Source: Azospirillum fermentarium (GTDB lineage: Bacteria; Pseudomonadota; Alphaproteobacteria; Azospirillales; Azospirillaceae). From it: a stretch of DNA of 60,000 nt. The notes below the pieces were generated by a model. The model had not been told where the DNA came from. It searched no databases and saw nothing but the letters and a program-made list of their open reading frames with translations. Below are positions 41,918-50,838 of this stretch, piece after piece (the stretch's first letter is position 1; each line of letters opens with the position of its first letter). The stretch covers positions 390,001 to 450,000 of the forward strand of contig NZ_JAOQNH010000002.1 in the NCBI RefSeq assembly GCF_025961205.1. Direction: 5' to 3'. A program made the position numbers and the translations under genes.

Positions 41918-43898
41918 CCGTGTTCTCGCCGATGGTTTGCGGTGCTCCGAAGCGGCGCTGATCGGCCGCTCTCACTGCCAGTCGCACGGCAGCCGGGTCA
42001 CCTTCCGTCCAGCCGAAGACGTATCCCGGCGCCCGCCTGACGATGGCGTGGCATACGCCTGGAATTCGGGCGCGCCACCTGAATTTCCCAACCTGTTTTC
42101 CGACGATCGCCATATTCTTGTTGCCGACGAGGTGATGATCATCGTCGAGCCGGAGGACGGCGGGATGCGGCGGGTTGCCGCGATGATGTCGGCGCTGAGC
42201 GAAACGGTGGCGCTCAGTGATCCGGTGCGGCTTTACCGGGCGGCGGAGGATGTCTGTTTCATCCACCTGATCCGTGCCTATGGCGGTTACGCGCTCTCGC
42301 GGCACTATGACCGTCTGGCGCAACCCGCCAAATTTCTGGGTGCACGGATGTTCATCGGCCGTTTCCCCCAGTTTGTTGCCTACCGGGACAGTGGCGCGCT
42401 GCGTGGCTACGACGCGCTGCCGGGTGACGACAGAGCCGGAAAGATGCTGGTGCTCACCGCACCGGACGGCGTGCGCCGGATCGCCATTGATTCCCTGAGC
42501 GAACAGCCCCTCGACGCGCTCCTCGCCGGGGTTCCGGCGCGGCGGGCGTCCGCCGAGGCACTGCCGGAAACGGCGTTTCTGCTGGCGCCGTTGGCACTCT
42601 ACCGGCTGGTCGCCCGCAGCTTGGCGGCACGCGGCATCACCCACCGGGTCGCGCAATTCTCCGAAACCGGACGCGGGCTGGTGCTGATCGAGGTGGCCGG
42701 TCAGACCGACGACGCCATGAGCCCGCTGACCCGTCGTGACGCTCTGCTGTCTGTGGCCCGGCTTCCAGGCGTTTCCGTGCTCCGCATGGACTATAGGACA
42801 GGCGATCAGCGCATCCTGGTTGAATGGGAGCATCAGGCTCCGTTCAGTCTCCACAACGCCGTTACGGCGTTCGGTCCCCGGGAGTGGCTGATTGTGCGCT
42901 CCGCACCATCACCGAACATCCGGCTTCCCGACGGGGCCGTGCTGGTCGATCCGGCGCTCGAGGACACCTGCACCATCCTGCCGCGTGTCGCCCGTGCGCC
43001 GGAACCGGGCGGCACGCGGCGGTTCTCGTTACCGATCCGGCTTGCTCGGGATTCGGCAGGCCGGCGGGAAATCGCCGCCCTCTGCCTGACGCCGGAGCAG
43101 ACGGAGCGCCTGCGGACGCTTCTCTACCGCCTCCCCATGGAGAGCATGTCCTGCTGTCTCATCTTCCGGGGGGCCGGGCGAACCATCCTGACCGGCCCTG
43201 AGGAGATGCTGCGCCGGATTCCGCTCGGGGAGCCTTTCTACCGCTACGGCGGTACTGCGCTGTTCCTGCCGCTTGGCCAATCGCTGATACCGGCGGTCAC
43301 GGCTGAGATCATCGTGCGCGTTTTGGGTCTGCAAGCCCACACCTACACTTTTCTGACCGCCGCGTGGCGGATCGATCTGCGGAAAGAGGATTTCCTGGTT
43401 CTGGATACGGCGCTGAGCGCCCCGGCGAGTCCCCGGATCCTTGATGTTCGGTTCCAGCCACCTCCGCCTTTGTTCAGCTGGAGCGCTCCACAGATGTCAG
43501 GAGACGACCAGGAGGACGCGGCGCCGAAGCAGCACCTGCTCAACCGTCTGTCCTCCTGGCTCGGCACTCCCAAGGGAGCGCCCGGAGCGGGGGTTGGTAC
43601 GGATTCAGCCCCAGCCGACCGCAACGCGGGTGCACCGGCACGCCCCGACCCGGACGCATCGCCAGCGCCAGCCATCCGCTTCAACGCCATCCAGACGCCC
43701 GGCGCCGGGGCCGACACGGGCGGCCATCCGCAGTTCGGCGGAGACTGGTTGTCGTTGGCCCGAGCCTGCGAAAGCCAGGGTGATTTCCTGGCGGCCGCCG
43801 TGTGCTATGCACAGGCGGGCGATGACGCTGCCAGTGCGTCCTGTTACCGCAAGGCCGCGCGCGCTCTGCCAGAGCCGCCGGCGCCGGAGCAGGGATAA
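41904..43898 (+). CDS. Large accessory protein with N-terminal zinc knuckle and C-terminal TPR-like unit
   Basis: 664 residues from ATG 41904. The start has C4, C14, C25 and H28 (MTRCDRVLADGLRC...HCQSH), a small zinc-knuckle pattern. A mixed alpha/beta body (about 40-540) contains two internally similar halves judging from repeated 'LLYRLPMES'- and 'FLLAPLALYRL'-type segments, but I do not recognise it. A low-complexity Pro/Ala/Asp linker (about 565-620) leads to a short TPR-like unit, WLSLARACESQGDFLAAAVC. It is last in the plus-strand operon and converges with the chaperone operon 22 bp away. Confidence 0.6.
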   Translation: MTRCDRVLADGLRCSEAALIGRSHCQSHGSRVTFRPAEDVSRRPPDDGVAYAWNSGAPPEFPNLFSDDRHILVADEVMIIVEPEDGGMRRVAAMMSALSETVALSDPVRLYRAAEDVCFIHLIRAYGGYALSRHYDRLAQPAKFLGARMFIGRFPQFVAYRDSGALRGYDALPGDDRAGKMLVLTAPDGVRRIAIDSLSEQPLDALLAGVPARRASAEALPETAFLLAPLALYRLVARSLAARGITHRVAQFSETGRGLVLIEVAGQTDDAMSPLTRRDALLSVARLPGVSVLRMDYRTGDQRILVEWEHQAPFSLHNAVTAFGPREWLIVRSAPSPNIRLPDGAVLVDPALEDTCTILPRVARAPEPGGTRRFSLPIRLARDSAGRREIAALCLTPEQTERLRTLLYRLPMESMSCCLIFRGAGRTILTGPEEMLRRIPLGEPFYRYGGTALFLPLGQSLIPAVTAEIIVRVLGLQAHTYTFLTAAWRIDLRKEDFLVLDTALSAPASPRILDVRFQPPPPLFSWSAPQMSGDDQEDAAPKQHLLNRLSSWLGTPKGAPGAGVGTDSAPADRNAGAPARPDPDASPAPAIRFNAIQTPGAGADTGGHPQFGGDWLSLARACESQGDFLAAAVCYAQAGDDAASASCYRKAARALPEPPAPEQG

Positions 43899-43920
43899 GG
43901 ACGGATGGCGCCGGCAGGGA

Positions 43921-45222
43921 TCAGGACGGATGCCGCGCACCGGTGGCCGCCGTCCGTGATTCCAACGTGCGGACCGCGCTGAAGAGCGCAATATCGTCAA
44001 TGCCCGGTTTGCCCGTGCGCATGGCGATGTCCGCAGCCAGGGACGCCACCTCCACCAAAGCGCCGCAGGAGCGTCCGGCCAACCGGGCCGCTATGGGAAC
44101 GAGCGAGCCCAGCCGCTGCGCCGGAGCCGCGCCGAGCAGGTGCACCAGCAGTGAGAGTGTGTCTTCCGCGTCGGGGCAGTCGACCGGGATGCCGACGGCG
44201 AATGGCCAGATCGCATCGCGCCGCCATGCGGTGGCGATGATGCGGGAGCCCTGCTTCACTGCGGTATCGAGAATGTCCGGCACTGCGTCCGAGACCGCCG
44301 CAGCGTCGAGCCGCCGGAGCAGGAGGATCGAAGAGGGCTGCACGGCGGCTTCGGCAAGCGCATCCCTCAGCATCGCCTCGCGCTCGTCGCTCGACCGTTC
44401 GCCGGCGGCCGTGATGGGAATGATCCGGCCGCCGATGAAACGGGCGATTTCCTGTGCGGCATGGAGCTTGCCTGAACCGGGCGGCCCGTGCAGCAGGATC
44501 GTTGGGGGAGGGCGGCCCGCACCGCCCGGCGTGCCGTCGGTGAACAGCGTCTCCCGGAGGAGGCGCTCCAGCACCGGCCGTCCGGGAAGGGAGAACACCC
44601 GTACGGCCGATGCCGCCGGAACCGCCTCCTCCACGGTGATGGCGATCCCCAGCGCAGCGAACGCGGCGCGAACCTCGCCTTCGGTCAGGTTGCGGTTGAT
44701 CGACCGGATCCGCCGAACGGACAATATTCCCTGACCGACGCCTCCGGTCATGATCCGTTCCAGCAGGGCGCGCCGGTCCTCGCCGCCATCGTCCGCGACG
44801 TCGAGGCAGGCCGGCAGTTCGGGAACGAGCAGGGCGCGCGACCATGAGGCGGCCGGGTTGCGCGCCGACAGGTCGGCCAGGGCCTTGCACACCACCGTCA
44901 AGCTTCCCGCGGCGATCTGCCCGCTGTAGGCTGGGAGGCCGGCGACCGGCAGCGGCCCGGCTCCGGCTTCGAAGGCGATGGCGCTCACCTCTCCCCGCAC
45001 GCCTTGGATCCTGAGTACGCGGCCGGTGGTGGCAAGATGGTCAAGAACCCCCCGGTTGCCAGGTCGTTCCACCCACGGTTCGTCGGCGAACAGCAGGATC
45101 CGGCGCCCTGTCCCGTTCGAATCCGCGACGATCTGATAGCCGTCCCCGTCGAACAGAACGGCACCCACCGCAGCGCCCAGAGCGACAGGAACACGAAACG
45201 GAGCGAGGGGAAAGGCCGCCAT
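43921..45222 (-). CDS. AAA-like ATPase with degenerate Walker B
   Basis: 433 residues. Walker A is LLHGPPGSGKLHAA near residues 243-255, with leucine in place of the usual Thr/Ser. The Walker B position reads SSILLLRRLDAAA, lacking the normal Asp-Glu pair. Sensor-like segment RIIATAWRRD follows and the C-terminal helical lid is present. The N-terminal 235 residues are unfamiliar. It probably binds ATP but hydrolyses it poorly, like inactive modules of Pex1/Pex6-type ATPases. It is the last gene of the Hsp70 operon, 9 bp after the Hsp70 stop, and could hand substrates to the AAA protein at 34153-36354. Confidence 0.7.
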   Translation of the reverse strand: MAAFPLAPFRVPVALGAAVGAVLFDGDGYQIVADSNGTGRRILLFADEPWVERPGNRGVLDHLATTGRVLRIQGVRGEVSAIAFEAGAGPLPVAGLPAYSGQIAAGSLTVVCKALADLSARNPAASWSRALLVPELPACLDVADDGGEDRRALLERIMTGGVGQGILSVRRIRSINRNLTEGEVRAAFAALGIAITVEEAVPAASAVRVFSLPGRPVLERLLRETLFTDGTPGGAGRPPPTILLHGPPGSGKLHAAQEIARFIGGRIIPITAAGERSSDEREAMLRDALAEAAVQPSSILLLRRLDAAAVSDAVPDILDTAVKQGSRIIATAWRRDAIWPFAVGIPVDCPDAEDTLSLLVHLLGAAPAQRLGSLVPIAARLAGRSCGALVEVASLAADIAMRTGKPGIDDIALFSAVRTLESRTAATGARHPS

Positions 45223-45231
45223 GATATCCGC

Positions 45232-47772
45232 TCAGCTCCTCATGATGCTGGCGAGGTCGCCGGCACCGCGCACCGCCGAGCCCAGGTTGACTTGATTCTC
45301 GACGATCTCGAAGAAGATGCGCCGTACGGTCGGCATGTCATCGCGCTCGATCGCCGCGAGCCCATCGCGCACCTGCTGTCCGAAAAGTTCCTTGTCGATG
45401 GCTAAGTGCCGCTCCTCGGCAATCAGGCGGAACTGTGCAACGATGAACATCGGATCCTGCCACAGGGTCTGAGAGGTGAGACGCTTGAGTTCCCCTAGGA
45501 TCTTCTCCGTGGATTCAAGAGCCTTGTCGGTGCTGCGCGCCAGTTCCTGCGTGGCGGTACGCGCCAACTGGTCGAAGCGCTCGTTGGTGCGGAAATCGAC
45601 GGTGTCGCGGGCCACCCGGTTGAACAGGCCCTTAATTTCACCAAGCTCGTGCTCCAGAAGGCGGGCGCGGTTTTCCGGCTGGTCGAGCAGGCGTGCGATA
45701 TCTTGCCGGATGTGGCGCCCCTCCTCGGCGATTGCGCGCTTGGCGTCGGCGTCGTCGGCCAGTGTCAGAGACCTGCGCTGTTCTGCCAGCCGTCCGGCCA
45801 GCCCGTCGATTGTCTGGACGGCGCCGGCACCGACCACGGTTTGCGCCTTTTCCAGCTCTTCCTGCGCGTTCTGGAGTGCCGACTCGGCCATCCTTGCCCC
45901 ATCCGTCCCTTCAAAGGAGCGATGCCCAGCCTGATCCACATAATATTTCGGCGTGTCGAAAGTCTGGCCGGCAGACGGGAGCTCGACCGTGGCCCGTAAC
46001 AGGCCGCTGTCGTTCATCTGCCAGTGGAACACGATCTGGTCACCGGTTCGGATGATGGCGTTTTCCGCCAGATCCTCCGACGCGATGCGGAACACGCCCA
46101 CGGGCAGGTTCAATTCCGGCGCCGACACGCCAGGGGCTTGCTGGAACAGCTCCAGGTCGATATGCCCGCCGTCGCCGGCGCGTATCGTCCGCGCGGCGCG
46201 GAAAGCCTTGCTGCCGCTGGCGGGCAGGGGGGTGCCCTTAGCGATCAGCACCTCAAGCAAATTCCGGTCGCCGGCCGTGCTGTCGAGCACCTTGACCGCC
46301 AGGGTCTGCGTTGCCGGAATGGCCGCCGCGCTTGAGTGGGTCCGCGTGATTTCGAAGGTGCCCGAGGCTTCGGGCAGCGGGCGCCCGGATCGGTCAAAGA
46401 CGGTCACCCGGAACGTGTTGACGCCCATGTCGTCGGTCCGCAGGTCAATCGACATGCCGTCAGAGAGCGGCATCCGTTCGGTGGACCACCCGGTCTGCGA
46501 TTCGATCAGAATCACGCAGCCCGTCACGCCGGGGGTCGAGACCTTGATCCGCACGCGGGCCTTGTTCGCCGAGACTCGTGCGGGATGATCGAGACGCAAT
46601 TCAAGCGCCGTACCGAGCGCGGTGGACGAGCGCGTGGTCTTCCGGCTGGTGGCGCCTCCGTTCCAATCGCGGCTTTCCGCGTAGATCGCCGCGCCGAGGG
46701 CCACCGCGGTCATCGGATCGACGGTTAGATCGGCCGGGACGCCCAGTTCCCGCGATACCCGCTCGCGCACCGCCGGCGTTTTCGATGGGCCGCCGATGAA
46801 AACAACGCGGTCGATATCGTCGCTGCGGTAGCCGCTGTCCTTGAGGATCTTGTGGCAAAGCGCGATGGTCTCGTCGAGCTTGTCGGCGATCAGCCTTTCA
46901 TAGGTGGTTCGGTCGATCGGGATGTCGAGATGGATGTCCTGGCCTGATGCATCGGTCACGCGAACCTCGTCGTCGGAGGCGAAGATGGTCTCGCGTTCCT
47001 GCGCCGATAGCGCGATCTTGGTTTTCTCCACCGCCAGCCCGGCGACCCGGATGATCCGGCGGTACTTCGGGTTGGCCTGGAAATCATCGGGCAGGTCGAA
47101 GTGCTCCAGCAGCCAGGGGCGGACGACATTGTTGACCAGGATGCGGTCGAAGTCGCGGCCGCCCAGCATGTTGATGCCCTCGTGGGCCAGAATGCTGACT
47201 GATCCCGACAGGCTCTGCACCAGCGCCAGGTCGAACGTTCCGCCACCCAGGTCGTAAACGAGGAATTGGCCGCCCGGTGTTCTGGACTGGCTGATTGATG
47301 CCATCGCCGCCGCCACCGGCTCTTGCAACAGGGCAACCGACTCCAGCCCAGCGGCGCGCGCGGCGCGCAGGGTCGCCTCCGACTGCATCTGGTTGAAGGC
47401 TGCCGGAATGGTGACGACGGTACCGGACACCTCGGAGGTGCCGGTCTCGGTGTAGGCCTGCCCGACCAGCACCTTCAGGATGTCGGAACTGCACTCCTCA
47501 GCGGTCAGGGACAGGCCGGCGCCCTGGAGGTCGATGGGGGTGTTGGTGCCCATAAGGCGCTTGAAGCCGGCCGCGACGTTCTCCGGCGACAGCATCGCCT
47601 GCTGATAGGCGCGCTGCCCGTAGAGCCGGTGACCACGCTTGTCCACGTACAGGACCGAGGGCAGCACGTCGGTCCCGTCCGCGGACCGGAATATCCGCAG
47701 ATCTCCTCCCCCCGTCGTTCCGGCGATGGCGCTGTTTGTGGTTCCGAGATCGATGCCGACATAGAAGCCCAT
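45232..47772 (-). CDS. Diverged Hsp70 (DnaK-like) chaperone
   Basis: 846 residues, about 200 more than DnaK. The ATPase domain is intact: GIDLGTTNSAIAG (phosphate 1), VVTIPAAFNQMQ, LVYDLGGGTFDLAL (phosphate 2) and VVFIGGPSKTPAVRERV (adenosine). From about residue 390 the substrate domain is strongly diverged: beta-rich to about 640, then long coiled coils (SALQNAQEELEKAQTV, RQDIARLLDQPENRAR). There is no DnaK-like lid end. The start at 47772 removes an upstream extension inside the GrpE-like gene. The spacing to that gene is 1 nt. It probably serves island proteins rather than general folding. Confidence 0.85.
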   Translation of the reverse strand: MGFYVGIDLGTTNSAIAGTTGGGDLRIFRSADGTDVLPSVLYVDKRGHRLYGQRAYQQAMLSPENVAAGFKRLMGTNTPIDLQGAGLSLTAEECSSDILKVLVGQAYTETGTSEVSGTVVTIPAAFNQMQSEATLRAARAAGLESVALLQEPVAAAMASISQSRTPGGQFLVYDLGGGTFDLALVQSLSGSVSILAHEGINMLGGRDFDRILVNNVVRPWLLEHFDLPDDFQANPKYRRIIRVAGLAVEKTKIALSAQERETIFASDDEVRVTDASGQDIHLDIPIDRTTYERLIADKLDETIALCHKILKDSGYRSDDIDRVVFIGGPSKTPAVRERVSRELGVPADLTVDPMTAVALGAAIYAESRDWNGGATSRKTTRSSTALGTALELRLDHPARVSANKARVRIKVSTPGVTGCVILIESQTGWSTERMPLSDGMSIDLRTDDMGVNTFRVTVFDRSGRPLPEASGTFEITRTHSSAAAIPATQTLAVKVLDSTAGDRNLLEVLIAKGTPLPASGSKAFRAARTIRAGDGGHIDLELFQQAPGVSAPELNLPVGVFRIASEDLAENAIIRTGDQIVFHWQMNDSGLLRATVELPSAGQTFDTPKYYVDQAGHRSFEGTDGARMAESALQNAQEELEKAQTVVGAGAVQTIDGLAGRLAEQRRSLTLADDADAKRAIAEEGRHIRQDIARLLDQPENRARLLEHELGEIKGLFNRVARDTVDFRTNERFDQLARTATQELARSTDKALESTEKILGELKRLTSQTLWQDPMFIVAQFRLIAEERHLAIDKELFGQQVRDGLAAIERDDMPTVRRIFFEIVENQVNLGSAVRGAGDLASIMRS

Positions 47773-47773
47773 G

Positions 47774-48121
47774 TCACTGTTCCTCCCTGCGCAGAATGAC
47801 CTTCCCCATCGAGAGCACCCGGCCCTCGCGGACAATCGTCGGCTCCACCGTTTCACTCACCGCCAGCGCATCGCTGCCAAAGACTTCTTCGCTGTTGAGC
47901 ACGGTGACCGGGAGGGTTGGAAGGTAGGGCTCACCGTCGTAGGCAACCGCCCGCACCCCACACTCGCCGAGGATCGAGTCCAGCCGCCCCGTCTGGAAGC
48001 GGAGCTGCGAGGCCAGCTTCATCCGCCGTTCCTCCGGCAGTTCGCGGATGCTGCGTTCGTACACACGCAGCAATCTCCAGTATTCGACGGTCAGCTTGAT
48101 CAGTGATGACTGTTCGTCCAT
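47774..48121 (-). CDS. GrpE-like small protein
   Basis: 115 residues from ATG 48121. A helix (LIKLTVEYWRLLRVYERS through LASQLRFQTGRL) is followed by a beta region (GVRAVAYDGEPYLPTLPV ... VREGRVLSMGKVILRR). This order matches the end of GrpE, where a coiled coil leads to a beta domain that contacts DnaK and closes with 'GRVLRPAxVxV'. The long GrpE N-terminal helix is shortened. With the Hsp70 start 1 nt away it is best read as that chaperone's nucleotide exchange factor. Confidence 0.6.
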   Translation of the reverse strand: MDEQSSLIKLTVEYWRLLRVYERSIRELPEERRMKLASQLRFQTGRLDSILGECGVRAVAYDGEPYLPTLPVTVLNSEEVFGSDALAVSETVEPTIVREGRVLSMGKVILRREEQ

Positions 48122-48159
48122 GCGCGTTTCTCCCTTGCGCAAAGAGCGTTGTTCCGAAA

Positions 48160-50334
48160 CTACCGTCCCGTGCCGGAGAACAGCCGCTTCTGCACGTCAA
48201 TGCTCCAGGCGGTTCCCTTCGGCAGACCTTGGCCGGCAATAAAGGCATCGAGCGCGCTTTGTGATCCGGGGCCCCATACGCCATCGACGGACCGGTTGTA
48301 CAGGCTCAGCTCGGCCAGACGGCTCTGAACCCGCGATGCGTCTTCCCGCCGGAAAAGCGCGAGCGCGACACTTCCGGATTCCAGTGGCCCCTTTGGTTGT
48401 GCAGCCGGGCGCACGTCCGTCCGCTGCGCCGGCAGAGTGCCCCCGGAGACGGCCCGCATCATGACGGCGCCTTCTTCCAACAGACTCGTCTGGTATATCC
48501 GCAGCTCGCTCTTGACGACCGCCATGTCGGTCATCGAATAGGTGTACTTCGAACACAGTGCGTTGAAATCGGCAACCAACTCATTGAAGCGCCCCTTGCG
48601 CGCTTCGGTGTCTGCCGCCGGCTGTGCACCGTCGAGGCGCTTGTTCTGATACATGCAATAGCGAAGCTCTTCGAGCGACACGTAGGTGCCGTTCTGCGCC
48701 GGCTTCCGTTCGGTGGGCTGGAAACTGGCGACAGAGGGGGACGGCGCTGAGGGATTCGGGGCGCCCGGGTTCGGGGCGTGGACGTTCCGCACGAAGAGGG
48801 ACACGGCCACAACGCCGGCGCCGATGGCCAAGCGCCAGAGCCCGCGGCGGTTTCGCTTGAGCTTTTCCTGCACGGTTGCACGGAGCTTGAGCAGCTTCTC
48901 CCGTTCTTCGTCATCGCCCCCCAGCTCCAGCAGCCGTTCGGTCAGCGACAGCACACGCTGGTCATCCTTGCGCTCTATCGCGTGGTTCAGATCCTCCCGC
49001 AGCACGCTGCGTTCCAGAGACAGGTGGTCATCCGCGAGCCGTGGGCGCAGTCTGTCGGGCGGCGGCGGCTGATGGGCCAAAAGCATGGTCATGATGCGCT
49101 GGGCGGCGGCGGCCGCGTTGTGGTCGTTGTTGAGCTGGATGGCCAATTGGCGCATCGCCAGCCACGGGGCATCCTCGCTTTCCGTGCCGAGGCATTCCAG
49201 GACAGCGTTTTCAAAGGCCGCCCACACGGCACCTGCCCGTCCACCGCTGTGCCCGCTCAGCGCGCCAGACTGGACAGCACGAATGAACGCCAGGGGATCT
49301 TCCATCGCCGTTTCGATGGCAAGGCGCAACGGGCCCGGAAGGGTCACCTCCTTGGTCGTTGCCAGCATCCTTTCCAGGGTCTGGATGTCTTCGGGGAGCT
49401 GTTCGTGTACGCTGTGCAGTCTGGTGAACGTCTGCTCCAGCGCCCGTATGAGACGCAGAGACATGGCGTACAGATCATGCTCATTGGAAAGCCACACGGC
49501 AAGTTTGCGGATTTTCTGGTAAAGCTCCTCCGAACGCGGCTCGTCCAAGTGTTTGGCTTGATAAACCAGTTGCTGTGCCTGGGTGAGCGAGTTCCAATCC
49601 GCCAGCAGATCCTTGATGACGTCCAATGGCCTCTCATCGAATGGTTCGTTGTGGAGGCGCTCGATCTGGGTATCGACCTTTTCGTTGATCGCGTGCAGCC
49701 GTGGTGCCGTCCAGCGGTCGAAGCCGTCGACGATGCATTCCAGCATGTCCCGCGCCTGAGCAGGCGCATCGATAAAGATGCTGACCACGTTGGTTATGGT
49801 TGCGCCGGGATTGGGGATGGCCGTGACCGCCGCAAGAATTGTTTCGACGTGACCACGCTCCAACGCGCGCAAGCCCGTCTCGACGAGTTCTTCCGAAATT
49901 GGCTTGATGCCGGCCACTTGCCGTTCGCTGTTGATCAGCGTCGCCACGAGGTGGCTGTGGACATCAGCCTTTGCATTGAGGACGCAGTTGATATGGTATG
50001 AATCGGCAAACCCATGGCCGCACAGGTGGGCGGCCAGATTCATCCGCGCAAGCGGCGGAAGTCCCGACAGCGTTTCAGCCGCCCCCGCGCAGTCCCCTTT
50101 GCGCAGCATCGCAACAATCCTGGCAAGCCGCCCCGGCGTCACTCCCAGCAACCATGATAATTCCGCCTCCAGGCGCGGTTTGCTTGCCGCCAGGGCCTGA
50201 TGGGCTTTTAAAAGAGCTTTCTCATCAATGCCATGTTCAATTAAGGCGTCTTCATAATGATCCGTTAGAACGTCTGCCCCGTCTCGGGGGGATACTCCCA
50301 GTATGGCAAAGGGATTCTGTAGAAGATCAAACAT
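48160..50334 (-). CDS. J-domain-like membrane protein with peptidoglycan-binding-like C-terminus
   Basis: 724 residues. The start LLQNPFAILGVSPRDGADVLTDHYEDAL resembles the first helices of a J domain, but no HPD motif is seen. A long helical region (60-490) follows, then one membrane segment (LAIGAGVVAVSLFV, about 500-515), a proline-rich linker, and a C-terminal peptidoglycan-binding-like domain (SRLAELSLYNRSVDGVWGPGSQSALDAF). It would place the chaperone set at the inner membrane with the C-terminus outside. ATG 50334 is preferred because AAAGG lies 8 nt before it; ATG 50340 is possible. It is first in the Hsp70 operon. Confidence 0.65.
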   Translation of the reverse strand: MFDLLQNPFAILGVSPRDGADVLTDHYEDALIEHGIDEKALLKAHQALAASKPRLEAELSWLLGVTPGRLARIVAMLRKGDCAGAAETLSGLPPLARMNLAAHLCGHGFADSYHINCVLNAKADVHSHLVATLINSERQVAGIKPISEELVETGLRALERGHVETILAAVTAIPNPGATITNVVSIFIDAPAQARDMLECIVDGFDRWTAPRLHAINEKVDTQIERLHNEPFDERPLDVIKDLLADWNSLTQAQQLVYQAKHLDEPRSEELYQKIRKLAVWLSNEHDLYAMSLRLIRALEQTFTRLHSVHEQLPEDIQTLERMLATTKEVTLPGPLRLAIETAMEDPLAFIRAVQSGALSGHSGGRAGAVWAAFENAVLECLGTESEDAPWLAMRQLAIQLNNDHNAAAAAQRIMTMLLAHQPPPPDRLRPRLADDHLSLERSVLREDLNHAIERKDDQRVLSLTERLLELGGDDEEREKLLKLRATVQEKLKRNRRGLWRLAIGAGVVAVSLFVRNVHAPNPGAPNPSAPSPSVASFQPTERKPAQNGTYVSLEELRYCMYQNKRLDGAQPAADTEARKGRFNELVADFNALCSKYTYSMTDMAVVKSELRIYQTSLLEEGAVMMRAVSGGTLPAQRTDVRPAAQPKGPLESGSVALALFRREDASRVQSRLAELSLYNRSVDGVWGPGSQSALDAFIAGQGLPKGTAWSIDVQKRLFSGTGR

Positions 50335-50588
50335 AGGCATAACCTTTTACAGTTCTCTTCGCTTGAATTTCGGCACGAAGGAAACAATATTCAGCCCAAT
50401 GTTGGGGGCTACGCTCTTAAAATCACTCAGTATGAATCGATAAATAAAATAATGAATTTGCCAAAGAAATCATCAAAAATAAAAACTTCCCTCCAGTTGC
50501 GGTCGGATCAACGGCGCAAATGGACCCATTCGTGGTGTGGGCAAAAGCGTATGGTCAGCATGCTGAAAATCAGGATATCTGTTTTGTG

Positions 50589-50602
50589 AATACTAAAGTA
50601 TG
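50589..50602. promoter_or_regulatory. Dyad matching the RING/TIR promoter palindrome
   Basis: AATACTAAAGTATG contains ATACT-AA-AGTAT, the same arms and spacing as the palindrome at 28979-28992, and lies 255 bp upstream of the chaperone operon start. Possibly an operator for the same regulator. Confidence 0.4.
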
Positions 50603-50685
50603 TCTGCTTTTGGAGAATTCATTTTGCGATGAAATCTTTGCATCGTCAAGCGGTCCTGGCGCTCGACAGCCGTCATACAGATGAG

Positions 50686-50710
50686 TGAACTGGTCCCCGT
50701 TTTCCGGACA
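50686..50710. mobile_element. Possible IS3-family terminal inverted repeat remnant
   Basis: TGAACTGGTCCCC followed by GTTTTCCGGACA resembles the terminal repeats of IS3-type elements (TGAACTG...GGACA). No transposase gene or second end is visible, so it would be a solo relic. Confidence 0.3.
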
Positions 50711-50838
50711 GTCGGACATGCTTGGTTCGCCCGGGATGACGGACGGACCCGATGACGGAGAAACGGAGACCGGCTCACCCGGCTGTCGGCGTTGCAGTAT
50801 CAGGACGGGTAAACCTCAATGCCGGGCTTCAACCCTTC

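Larger units (their letters stand above)
50335..50838. other. Intergenic region between chaperone operon and tpsB
   Basis: From about 50390 to 50640 it is AT-rich and should hold the chaperone operon promoter. It contains the ATACT-N2-AGTAT dyad (50590-50601) and, further right, an IS3-type end-like sequence. Short open frames here lack ribosome binding sites and recognisable products. Confidence 0.5.
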
